64,000 nt of DNA from Trichococcus palustris (GTDB lineage: Bacteria; Bacillota; Bacilli; Lactobacillales; Aerococcaceae), in NCBI RefSeq assembly GCF_900114465.1, contig NZ_FOTD01000015.1:1-64000 (forward strand). Reading direction: 5' to 3'. Every line of letters starts with the position of its first letter. The stretch's first letter is position 1. Below are positions 39,325 to 47,680 of this stretch, one piece after another. Both the position numbers and the translations under genes were made by a program. The notes under the pieces were generated by a model. The model was not told the DNA's origin. It made no database searches and saw only the letters and a program-made list of their open reading frames with translations.

Positions 39325-40161
39325 TCACGCTTTCTTCATTTTTTGACAATGCGGGCAATAGTGCGTGCCCCTTTGTGCCACCCTGATTTTTTCGATCGGG
39401 TGGCCGCAGCGGGGGCAGGGTTTTCCGGTTTGCCCGTACACGGCAAGGGAGACCTGGAATTTCCCGGCTTCACCCAGCGTGTTTTTGTACGTCCGGATTG
39501 TCGATCCGCCCGCTTCAACCGCACGACCGATTACATCGATGATGGCATCGCGCAATCGTTTCGCTGCAGCCGGTCCGATGGTGTTCGCCGGCTGCAAAGG
39601 ATTTATCTTCGCTTGGAACAGCGATTCATCGGCATAGATGTTCCCGACTCCCGCCACAATATTTTGATCGAGGATGACCGCCTTGATGACCCGGCTTGAT
39701 TTGGAAAGATCTTTCCGGAACTCATTCAGTTTAAAGAAGTCGGCAACCGGCTCCGGCCCCATTTTTTTGAAGGGCTCATATTCCTCGCGTTTGTCGATCG
39801 GCAGCAAGGTGAAGCGGCCGAATTTGCGGACATCCAAATAGCGCAGTTGGCGGCCGTCCGCCAAATAAAAAATGACGTGGGTATGCTTTTGGATCGGATC
39901 ACCGGAATGATTGACTTCATACTTCCCTTCCATGCGCAGGTGGGAAACCATCGCCCAATGGTCCAGCAGGAAAATCAAATACTTCCCGCGTCTTTCAACC
40001 GTGTGGATTGTTTCGCCGCGCAAGGCTTTCTTGAATTTTCCCGTTGAAAAAGGCGGTGTGATCATGCGGTCCCAAAAAACGGCGACGTCAATGATGACAG
40101 CTCCCGTTATCAACTGATTCAGTCCTTTTCTGATTGTTTCAACTTCAGGCAATTCAGGCAT
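39325..40161 (-). CDS. mutM: Formamidopyrimidine-DNA glycosylase
   Basis: A 278-residue DNA repair glycosylase/AP lyase removing 8-oxoguanine. The mature N-terminus PELPEVE (catalytic Pro2, Glu3), the helix-two-turn-helix region with QNIVAGVGNIYADE and the C-terminal zinc finger (CPRCGHPIEKI...CPHCQ) are complete. It follows polA in transcription order; repeat A copy 2 lies in the intervening space. Confidence 0.97.
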   Translation of the reverse strand: MPELPEVETIRKGLNQLITGAVIIDVAVFWDRMITPPFSTGKFKKALRGETIHTVERRGKYLIFLLDHWAMVSHLRMEGKYEVNHSGDPIQKHTHVIFYLADGRQLRYLDVRKFGRFTLLPIDKREEYEPFKKMGPEPVADFFKLNEFRKDLSKSSRVIKAVILDQNIVAGVGNIYADESLFQAKINPLQPANTIGPAAAKRLRDAIIDVIGRAVEAGGSTIRTYKNTLGEAGKFQVSLAVYGQTGKPCPRCGHPIEKIRVAQRGTHYCPHCQKMKKA

Positions 40162-40181
40162 AGGATCATCCCCTTTCTAAT

Positions 40182-40463
40182 AAAAGCGGAACAAGTCCGC
40201 CCAGACCTTGGTAAGGAAACACTGTGACCTAGACGGTCAAGTGTATCATGCCTCTAAGCGATTGAAATCGTAAGAGTCATGACAATTTAGGAAATCGTAA
40301 AGGTGGCAACGCTCCTTGCAGTCGCCTTGTACTGGTAGTCTAAGGAATGAATTCCTAAGACTACCATGCAAATGAGCATCGCAGAGCGCAATGGGTACGA
40401 TTTATCTAATTTCCGAAGGTCTGACTTGTGTAGCTAGACATCATTTGATAGCGTAAGACAGTT
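40182..40463 (+). ncRNA. Repeat family A, copy 2 (short form with module)
   Basis: Closing pairs are ACAAGT (40191-40196) with ACTTGT (40424-40429) and CAGACCT (40202-40208) with AGGTCTG (40417-40423). A second long-range stem is AAATCGTA/TACGATTT (about 40291-40299 with 40396-40403). The module hairpin TCATG...CATGA is at 40246-40272 and the central hairpin TGGTAGTCT...AGACTACCA at 40333-40365. It fills the whole space between mutM and polA, ending at the polA stop codon, antisense to both. Confidence 0.75.
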
Positions 40464-43113
40464 ATTTCGCTTCGTACCAGCTGTCGCCGTAATTGCTGTC
40501 CACTTTCATGGGAACACTTAAGGCAACGGCGTGTTCCATCACTTCCGGCACCAATTTCGCCAAAATCGGAATCTCCTCCGCCGGGCATTCGAAGATCAGT
40601 TCATCGTGCACCTGCAGCAGCATATTCGCCTGCAGGCCCTTTTCTTCGAGGGCTTTTTCCATTTGGACCATGGCCACCTTGATGATGTCCGCGGCCGTTC
40701 CCTGGATCGGCGAATTGATGGCAGTGCGTTCCGCAAAAGAACGCAGGTTGAAGTTCCGGTTATCGATATCCGGCAAATAGCGGCGTCTATGGAACAAGGT
40801 TTCCACATAGCCGTTTTCTTTCGCTTCCTTCACGATGTCTTCCATGAATCGCTTGACGCCCGGGTATTTGTCGAAATACTTGTCGATGAATTCCTGCGCC
40901 GCTCTACGGGTGATGTTCAGATTTTGGGACAAGCCGTAATCGCTGATGCCGTAGACGACCCCGAAATTGACGGCTTTCGCTTGGCGGCGGAGATTGGACG
41001 TGACATCCTCCGGCTTATCGACGCCGAATACGCGCATCGCTGTCGACGTATGGATATCCTGCCCTTCGATGAAGGCTTCCCGCAGATGCTCATCGCCCGA
41101 AATATGCGCCAATACACGCAATTCGATCTGCGAATAATCGGATGCGAAAATCTTCCAGCCTTCTTTTTGCGGCACGAAGGCTTGGCGGATTTTACGCCCT
41201 TCTTCCATCCGGATTGGAATGTTCTGCAGATTCGGGTCGACAGAGCTCAAGCGGCCCGTCTGCGTCAAGGTCTGCAAGTAGCGCGTATGGATTTTCCCGG
41301 TTTCCGGCCGGATGTATTTCAGCAAGCCTTCCACATAGGTGGATTGCAATTTTGCCAATTGCCGGTAATTCAGGATATGCTCCACGATCGGTGCTTGCGC
41401 CTGCAATTTTTCCAGAACATCGACAGCGGTCGAATAGCCTGTCTTCGTCTTTTTGATGACCGGATATCCCATTTTTTCAAACAGGATGACGCCCAGCTGT
41501 TTCGGGGAATTGATGTTGAATTCTTCCCCGGCTTCCGCATAGACGGATTTTTCGATTTCAATCAAACGGCCGGCGAATTCCTCCTTCATCTTCAACAGAC
41601 GCTCAGGGTCCACCTTGATCCCTTTGATTTCCATCCTTGCCAATACGAACGACAAAGGCAACTCGATGTCGTAGTACAAGTCTTTTTGGACGTTGTCTGC
41701 CAATTCCGTATTCAGCTGTGCATACAGGGATCGGATCGCTTTCGCTTTGCGCGCCAAATGGTCGTGCAAAACGGCATCCTCCGGAACTGCCTGCTTGGCT
41801 CCCTTGCCGTACACCGTCTCATCGTAGGAGACATCGTTATAGCCATATTCCTGAGCCACTTCAGCCAGATCCTTGCTGTTGTCTTTCGTGTTCAAAATAT
41901 AGGAAGCCAACAGGATATCGAAGATGACCCCTCTCAGTTCGATGCCGACATAGTGGAGCATGACCGTCGTCCGCTTGCCGTCGTAGACGACCTTTTCCAT
42001 CGCCTCATCTTCCGCCCATTTTTTGAAGGCAGCGCTGGCGAGCACCGTTTCCAGGGAGGCTGTGTAGATCTGTCCGTCCGCACCCCAACTGAGGGCGATG
42101 ATGGTGCCTTCATGGTAGTTGTCTTCCAGCATTTCCACATAGAGGGACATGCGGTCCGAGAAGTGTTCCGGTTTGATTTCCGTCAACGTTTCGAAATGGA
42201 TCTCTTCGAACGATTCGGAACGGTCTTCCGATTCCACGCCCAATTTGCTGAGGAAGCCGTTGAAGTCCATCTCGCGGTAAAATTCAACCAGCTGATCGAT
42301 GTTCTTCCCTTCGACAGCCAAATCATCCAATGACAGGGTGACCGGGGAATCCAGATCGATGGTCGCCAAGGTTTTGCTTAAAAAGGCGTTGTCTTTGTCG
42401 TTGATCAGATTTTCTTTCAGCTTGCTTTTTTTCATCTCTTCGACATGTCCGTAAAGATTCTCGATGGAACCGTACTCCGCCAATAGTTTCAAAGCCGTCT
42501 TTTCGCCGACTTTGGTGACGCCGGGATAATTATCGGAAGGATCGCCCATCAGGCCCTTCATGTCGATGATCTGCAGTGGCTCAAGGCCGTACTCTTCCCG
42601 GATGGTTTCAGGCGTGTAGGATTTCAGTTCCGATACGCCTTTCACCGTGATGTCGACGCGGATATTGTCCGTCACCAACTGCGTCATATCCTTGTCGCCG
42701 GAAATGATGACCACATCATAGCCGGCCTGGTCCGCCAACCTCGAAAAGGTGCCGATGATGTCATCGGCTTCATAGTTCACGAGTTCATACGTTTTCCCGC
42801 CAAAAGCACGCACCAACACGCTGAAGTAAGGCCATTGTTCAGCCATTTCCGAAGGCATGCTGTCACGCCCGCCTTTGTAGTTGCCGTATAATTCATTGCG
42901 GAAAGTCGTTTTTCCGGAATCAAAAGCCACCAGCATGTGTGTCGGCTCTTCTGTCTGGAAAATACGCTCCAATATATTATTAAATGCAAATAGCGCATTT
43001 GTGTGCAATCCGTTTTTGTTGCGGAAACTGTCCAAATTCATCAACCCGTAAAACGAGCGGAAAGCCACACTGCTTCCATCCACCAACACTAATTTTTTCT
43101 TTTTCTCAGTCAT
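40462..43113 (-). CDS. polA: DNA polymerase I
   Basis: An 883-residue family A polymerase for Okazaki fragment processing and repair. The N-terminal 5'-3' nuclease (VDGSSVAFRSF, VAFDSGKTTFR, YEADDIIGT) occupies about 1-290. The middle 3'-5' exonuclease-like domain lacks the usual D-x-E (it reads YVEMLEDNYHEG), so proofreading is probably absent, as in many Firmicutes. The polymerase has motif A DYSQIELRVLA (near 660), motif B RRQAKAVNFGVVYG and motif C VHDELIFE (near 840). Confidence 0.97.
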   Translation of the reverse strand: MTEKKKKLVLVDGSSVAFRSFYGLMNLDSFRNKNGLHTNALFAFNNILERIFQTEEPTHMLVAFDSGKTTFRNELYGNYKGGRDSMPSEMAEQWPYFSVLVRAFGGKTYELVNYEADDIIGTFSRLADQAGYDVVIISGDKDMTQLVTDNIRVDITVKGVSELKSYTPETIREEYGLEPLQIIDMKGLMGDPSDNYPGVTKVGEKTALKLLAEYGSIENLYGHVEEMKKSKLKENLINDKDNAFLSKTLATIDLDSPVTLSLDDLAVEGKNIDQLVEFYREMDFNGFLSKLGVESEDRSESFEEIHFETLTEIKPEHFSDRMSLYVEMLEDNYHEGTIIALSWGADGQIYTASLETVLASAAFKKWAEDEAMEKVVYDGKRTTVMLHYVGIELRGVIFDILLASYILNTKDNSKDLAEVAQEYGYNDVSYDETVYGKGAKQAVPEDAVLHDHLARKAKAIRSLYAQLNTELADNVQKDLYYDIELPLSFVLARMEIKGIKVDPERLLKMKEEFAGRLIEIEKSVYAEAGEEFNINSPKQLGVILFEKMGYPVIKKTKTGYSTAVDVLEKLQAQAPIVEHILNYRQLAKLQSTYVEGLLKYIRPETGKIHTRYLQTLTQTGRLSSVDPNLQNIPIRMEEGRKIRQAFVPQKEGWKIFASDYSQIELRVLAHISGDEHLREAFIEGQDIHTSTAMRVFGVDKPEDVTSNLRRQAKAVNFGVVYGISDYGLSQNLNITRRAAQEFIDKYFDKYPGVKRFMEDIVKEAKENGYVETLFHRRRYLPDIDNRNFNLRSFAERTAINSPIQGTAADIIKVAMVQMEKALEEKGLQANMLLQVHDELIFECPAEEIPILAKLVPEVMEHAVALSVPMKVDSNYGDSWYEAK

Positions 43114-43134
43114 TCCCTAACATCCTAACTCTGT

Positions 43135-43668
43135 TTATTCTGATCGCTCTTCTCCATCAGCAAGAGAGCTTACGCCTTCTCCGCCGTCCGTTTCTTCCAT
43201 GATGGCTTCGGACTCTTCGTCTTCGAAAGCCAGCTTGCGCGGTGTCTCCACGATCAATTCCGCATCCAACACCCTTTTATTTTCCATATTCGTTCCGATG
43301 ACGCTGATCGTCACTTGCTCACGGCGTTCGTCTACACGTTCCACTTCAAAAACAAACGTGACGGTGCTGTTATGGTAAACCGGTTCAATCACATTCAAAG
43401 AAATGTCGACAATATGCGAACCCGGACCTGGCAAATGCTTGGAAACATTGCTTGTTAAAATCCCAACCAACAAAACCGTCGGCACAATCGGTTTTTTAAA
43501 CCGTGTCATCTGTGAATAATCATGTTGAATGTACAAAGGATTACCGTCATTCGTCAAGCCAAGGTACAGCAAAATATCCTTGTCTTCGATAATCTCTGTA
43601 ACAGATAAAGAATCCCCCTCTTGGATTTCGTCAATCGACTTTCCAACTTTTATATCTTTCAGACCCAT
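43135..43668 (-). CDS. MaoC-like hot-dog domain protein lacking the catalytic His
   Basis: A 177-residue protein. Residues about 20-145 resemble MaoC/PhaJ-type (R)-hydratase domains. In active members the motif reads D-x-N-P-x-H followed by a GM-containing loop. Here it reads NDGNPLYIQH, with Tyr in the His position, and KKPIVPTVL instead of the GM loop. The C-terminal 35 residues are acidic and low in complexity. It is probably a non-catalytic acyl-binding or structural protein; the role is unknown. It lies 21 bp upstream of polA on the same strand. Confidence 0.6.
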   Translation of the reverse strand: MGLKDIKVGKSIDEIQEGDSLSVTEIIEDKDILLYLGLTNDGNPLYIQHDYSQMTRFKKPIVPTVLLVGILTSNVSKHLPGPGSHIVDISLNVIEPVYHNSTVTFVFEVERVDERREQVTISVIGTNMENKRVLDAELIVETPRKLAFEDEESEAIMEETDGGEGVSSLADGEERSE

Positions 43669-43689
43669 TTTCTCTATTCCTTTCTTTGA

Positions 43690-44686
43690 ACAAGTGCCGC
43701 CGCACTCTCGTGACTTCAGTCATGAGTTAGGCGACACGGTTTTTTTCTTGCTTCATCTTTGGCGAACACCTGTTCGATGGTGTGTAATGAAGCCAAAGAG
43801 GTGAGTATCATGCTGAAAGCCTATCAGTTCCGTCTGTACCCCAATCGGGAACAGAAAATCTATTTCGCCAATTGTTTTGGCTCCGCACGGTTCATCTTCA
43901 ACCAGATGCTGGCTGACCGGAAAGAAATCTACGAAACATACAAAAACGACAAGGAACTGTTGAGAAGCATCAAGCCGAGAACCTATACCTCCTTCAAGGA
44001 AGAATTTCCGTTCCTGAAAGAGGTGGACAACCTTGCTTTGGCGAATGCCAGTCAAAATCTGAACAATGCCTATAAGAACTTCTTCCGCGACAAATCCGTC
44101 GGTTTTCCGAAATTCAAATCCAAGCACAAGTCGAAAGCATCCTATACCACCAACAACCAGGGCGGAAACATCCGTATCGAAAACGGAAAAATCAAACTGC
44201 CGAAGATCGGTTTCGTCACAATCAAGCAGCACCGGGATTTTGACGGGCTGATCAAGTCCTGCACGGTTTCCATGAACAAGACAGGCAACTACTTCATTTC
44301 CATTCTGGTGGAACAAGAAACGCCGGAATGGCTGCCTGCGGAACACAAAATCGGCATCGACCTCGGCCTTTCCGATTTCGCTGTCACCACAAACGATGCC
44401 GGGGAATCCGTGAAACATGCGAACCCGAAATGGCTGCACCAGTCTGAAAAGAAAATCAAGAAAGCCCCGCACATCCGCGACTGGACGTGTCCTGCTTGCG
44501 GCACATTCCATGATCGGGACATCAATGCCAGCAAGAACCTTTTGGCTTTGGCCAAATAAAAGAAAACACTGAGGCAGGTACTGCCTTTTGAGCCTACTAA
44601 ATATCCATTCCCTCTGCCTGTAAAGACATACGCAGGCAAGGAAGGAGTTCGTAGGAAGCTCGCGACTTTAGTCGTGAGTAGTTCAC
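43690..44686 (+). mobile_element. IS200/IS605-type element with internally deleted tnpB, no tnpA
   Basis: The left hairpin is CTCGTGAC-TTCA-GTCATGAG (43707-43726). The right hairpin is CTCGCGAC-TTTA-GTCGTGAG (44659-44678) followed by TAGTTCAC. The right-end sequence before it (GCAGGCAAGGAAGGAG) matches the solo relic near 160-175. The only gene is the shortened tnpB. Such single-gene elements need a TnpA in trans, which the element at 4357-6300 could supply if compatible. Confidence 0.7.
43810..44559 (+). CDS. tnpB: TnpB family protein with in-frame internal deletion
   Basis: A 249-residue protein against about 370 for the family. The N-terminal half is complete (MLKAYQFRLYPNREQK onward) and holds the RuvC-I Asp (D184 in GIDLGLSDFA). 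After about residue 216 it jumps to APHIRDWTCPACG. The second CxxC (C227, C230) and the RuvC-III Asp (HDRDINASKN) are kept. Missing are the RuvC-II Glu region and the first CxxC. The reading frame is intact on both sides. The ATG at 43810 gives the standard TnpB start. DNA cleavage is unlikely; RNA or DNA binding might persist. Confidence 0.75.
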   Translation: MLKAYQFRLYPNREQKIYFANCFGSARFIFNQMLADRKEIYETYKNDKELLRSIKPRTYTSFKEEFPFLKEVDNLALANASQNLNNAYKNFFRDKSVGFPKFKSKHKSKASYTTNNQGGNIRIENGKIKLPKIGFVTIKQHRDFDGLIKSCTVSMNKTGNYFISILVEQETPEWLPAEHKIGIDLGLSDFAVTTNDAGESVKHANPKWLHQSEKKIKKAPHIRDWTCPACGTFHDRDINASKNLLALAK

Positions 44687-44783
44687 CACATATATTCCTA
44701 TCATAACAAAAACGCGGGTGTGATAAAAGTCGTTTAGCTCCGGAATATCCGAACCTTCCCCGAATAATAGCCAAAATGCGAGA

Positions 44784-45257
44784 AAAGCTGAACGGGTTCG
44801 TTCAGCCCTGAGTGATGAAACACTGTGACCTGAACGGTCAAGTGTATCATGCCTCTAAGCGATTGAAATCGCAAGAGTCATGACAATTTAGGAAATCTGT
44901 CCGGTAGTAACGCTCCTTGCAGTCGCCTTGTACTGGTAGTCTAAGGAATGAATTCCTAAGACTACCATGCAAATGAGCATCGCAGAGCGCAATTGCTGAG
45001 AGACTTCCAAAAACAAAGGAATCAACGTGACCGTGCCGGCCAGTTGTATCATGTTTCTAAGCCATCGAAGATGGCAAGAACCATGACAAGTCGAACAGTA
45101 TGTCTTGGCTCGCAGAGACAAGAGGTTCCTTCATCCCTTTTCCGAAGGGCTAACCCGTGAAGCTAGCCAACTATTTTGATGCGTGGAACATTTTGCAAAT
45201 CCTTGAAACACTTGCGGTGATGCATTTTTACAATCAAAAAACTTTATACTTTCCTTT
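44784..45257 (+). ncRNA. Repeat family A, copy 3 (long form, two modules)
   Basis: Closing pairs are ACGGGTT (44792-44798) with AACCCGT (45152-45158) and AGCCCT (44804-44809) with AGGGCT (45146-45151). Module hairpin 1 is at 44847-44883 (TCATG, CTCT, GCGAT / ATCGC, AGAG, CATGA). Module hairpin 2 is at 45049-45086 (TCATG, TTCT, GCCATC / GATGGC, AGAA, CATGA), so the pairs changed together. The central hairpin is at 44934-44967. Module 2 replaces the TGCGTCAGCAGGTTA segment found at this place in copies 1 and 5. The element lies between the deleted-tnpB element and a VanZ-like gene. Confidence 0.78.
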
Positions 45258-45267
45258 TAGTTAAAAA

Positions 45268-45297
45268 ATCCGCCGAAGCGTTCTCGGCGGATTTTCC
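45268..45297 (-). terminator. Terminator past the VanZ-like gene
   Basis: AATCCGCCGA pairs with TCGGCGGATT, with A/T runs on both sides. It lies directly after the VanZ-like gene on the minus strand and after repeat A copy 3 on the plus strand, so it could serve both. Confidence 0.8.
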
Positions 45298-45312
45298 CTT
45301 CTCTGTCGTTTT

Positions 45313-45939
45313 TCAAAAGCTCTTCATGGAATAGATGGCGAGAAAGAAGACGCTCACCAACAGGAAAGGGACGAGTCCCCACACGAATCCCTTGATGCGG
45401 CTTTGCCTGTCCGATGCCAAGCTCACCAGCGAGCGGAAGATGCCGTAGCCTATGACGGCTCCCAAGGTATTGTCGAAGAGATCGTCGAATTCAAACAACC
45501 CTATCCGGAAAAACAGCTGGGATAGCTCGATGAGGAGACTGAACAAAAAAGCAAGCTAGCCTATCCTTTTGATCGAAGCCAATTTTGAGTGCAACAAGGC
45601 CGGCAGAAAGCCAAAAGGAACGAACAGGATGATATTCAGGACGATTTCCATGAATAACCCCTTCCCTTTCGGGTCATGGATCCAGGGCAAGTTCATCATC
45701 GCTTTGTACGACCAAAACAGCTCCAACTCATAGTCAATCGCTGTTCCCATCTTCCGATTGAGCACCGTCAGATACAGGACAGCGGTGAGGTAGGTCGCAA
45801 GCGTCGTCGTCAGGATTATTTTGCCGGGCAATTCGTGGTGTTCCGCCTCAAAAGAGAAGAACGCCACAAAAATCCAGATCAAAACAAATAAGATAATGAT
45901 CAGCTCGAAACACCCCCATCTTTTCGATAATGTTGTCAT
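45313..45939 (-). pseudogene. VanZ-like membrane protein gene with an in-frame TAG
   Basis: The N-terminal part encodes two to three membrane segments and the VanZ-type LNIILFVPFGFLPALL motif. A TAG at plus 45556-45558 interrupts it. The same frame continues without a break (LAFLFSLLIELSQLFF, then FEFDDLFDNTLGAVIGYG), a typical second half of VanZ family proteins. Without the stop the product would be about 208 residues. VanZ proteins are linked to teicoplanin or lipoglycopeptide tolerance in some hosts; the function of this one is unknown. Confidence 0.8.
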
Positions 45940-46008
45940 CAGATTAGCCTGTCATGCCTTCATCAAACGGATTTCACAGCAAAACCGACACTCTGTTTGT
46001 AACTAAAC

Positions 46009-46054
46009 GGAGGGTGGAACAACAATCATTTCCATGATTGCTGCCCCACCCTCC
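46009..46054 (-). terminator. Terminator of murC
   Basis: GGAGGGTGG pairs with CCACCCTCC, with an inner CAATCAT/ATGATTG stem. It lies just past the murC stop codon. Confidence 0.75.
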
Positions 46055-46068
46055 CGGATATAATCGGA

Positions 46069-47400
46069 CTAATTTTTAGTCGGCATGCTGTGGCTCAATA
46101 ATTCTTCGTATGCTTTTTCGAATTTTTGCACATCGCCGGCGCCCATGAAAATCGCTACGGCATCATGGTATTTCAACAGCGGGGACATATTGCTCACTTG
46201 CAATACTTCCGCTCCTTTTTTCACTTTATTCGCCAAATCCTGAATAGAAACTTGGCCGTCATGTTCGCGGACGGAACCAAAGATATCGCACAGGTAGACA
46301 ACATCCGCCAAATCCAGAGATTCCGCAAACTCATCCAATAGCGCTACCGTTCTTGTGAAGGTATGCGGTTGGAAAATCGCAATGATTTCCTTTGAAGGGT
46401 ATTTTTGTCTGGCAGCATCGAGGGTCGCTTTGATTTCAGATGGATGATGCGCATAGTCATCGATGACAACCATATCCGAAATGCTTCTTTCGCTGAAGCG
46501 GCGTTTCACGCCGGAGAAAGTCTTCAGTTCCGCCGCAACTTTCTCTTTGTCCAACCCTTCCAACCAGCAGAAAGTGATGACAGCCAATGAGTTCAAGACA
46601 TTGTGGGTGCCGAATGAAGGGATTTCGAAATGCCCATAGAATTCGCCGTTGATTTCCACATCAAAGCTGCTTCCGGTCGTGTCCTTCGTCAGGTTTTTCG
46701 CAACGACGTCATTGCTTTCGTCAAATCCGTAGAAGGTAACAGGATATTTCCCTTTTAATTCACGCACATGAGCATCTTCCCCACAGGCGATGATGCCTTT
46801 TTTGACTTGGGATGAGAAGGTATCGAAAGCGCTGAATACATCATCGATATCTTGGTAGTAATCGGGATGATCAAAATCGATATTCGTGATGATGGCGTAA
46901 TCCGGGGAATAAGCCAGGAAGTGGCGTCTGTATTCGCAGGCTTCCAAAACGAAGAACTCCGCGTCTTCCCTGCCGAAGCCCGTTCCGTCGCCGATCAAGT
47001 AGCTTGTCGGTTCAATGCCGCCCAACACATGCGAAAGAAGACCGGTTGTGCTTGTCTTGCCGTGAGAGCCGGTGATTGCTACGCTTGTATAGTTTTTGAT
47101 CAATTCGCCGATGAAAGTATGATAGCGGACGACAGTAAGTCCCATCTCTTTCGCTTTGGCAATCTCTTCATGCGAGTCAGAAAACGCGTTCCCTGCAATG
47201 ATCGTCAATCCTGGTTTAATGTTCGCTTCGTCGAAAGGCAGAATTAAAATGCCTGCATCGTCCAGCCCTTTTTGTGTAAAGAAATAGGTCTCAACGTCAG
47301 ACCCCTGCACTTTATAGCCTTTTCCGTGAAGGATCAATGCTAATGCGCTCATGCCTGAACCTTTTATGCCGACAAAATGATAAATCGTTTCCGTTTCCAT
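46069..47400 (-). CDS. murC: UDP-N-acetylmuramate--L-alanine ligase
   Basis: A 443-residue Mur ligase adding L-Ala to UDP-MurNAc. The N-terminal nucleotide-binding [11 protein letters not shown], the ATP loop [12 protein letters not shown] (about 107-118), the central domain with [19 protein letters not shown] and the C-terminal [11 protein letters not shown] block are complete. GGAGG five bases before the ATG at 47400 is preferred over a weaker start 12 bp upstream. Confidence 0.96.
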   Translation of the reverse strand: METETIYHFVGIKGSGMSALALILHGKGYKVQGSDVETYFFTQKGLDDAGILILPFDEANIKPGLTIIAGNAFSDSHEEIAKAKEMGLTVVRYHTFIGELIKNYTSVAITGSHGKTSTTGLLSHVLGGIEPTSYLIGDGTGFGREDAEFFVLEACEYRRHFLAYSPDYAIITNIDFDHPDYYQDIDDVFSAFDTFSSQVKKGIIACGEDAHVRELKGKYPVTFYGFDESNDVVAKNLTKDTTGSSFDVEINGEFYGHFEIPSFGTHNVLNSLAVITFCWLEGLDKEKVAAELKTFSGVKRRFSERSISDMVVIDDYAHHPSEIKATLDAARQKYPSKEIIAIFQPHTFTRTVALLDEFAESLDLADVVYLCDIFGSVREHDGQVSIQDLANKVKKGAEVLQVSNMSPLLKYHDAVAIFMGAGDVQKFEKAYEELLSHSMPTKN

Positions 47401-47680
47401 AATTACCTCCAAATATAATAAGGGAAGAATGCCGAACAGCCTTCTATCCCTTTAGTGTATGTTTTTCTCTGTGGACCACATACCTTTATTCCTGAAAAAC
47501 ACAAAATCCACTCTTTTGCGGGTCGGTATTTTCCATAGATGCCGAAGAATCGAAGATAGTATACCATCCCCAGATTAAGAAGCTGACATGAATGGGTTAA
47601 ACTTTGGTGTCAAACATTTCAAAGATTGCAGTTTCGTTAATGATGACGCATCGCTGCACTCGAACATGTCAAAAGTATGT

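Noticed and set aside
40531-42333. A 600-codon open frame antisense to polA
   Set aside because: polA is complete with all motifs on the other strand. The antisense translation is His/Phe/Gln-rich mirror sequence with no family pattern and no ribosome binding site.
43753-44511. A 252-codon open frame antisense to the deleted tnpB
   Set aside because: It mirrors tnpB closely and has no motif or start signal of its own.
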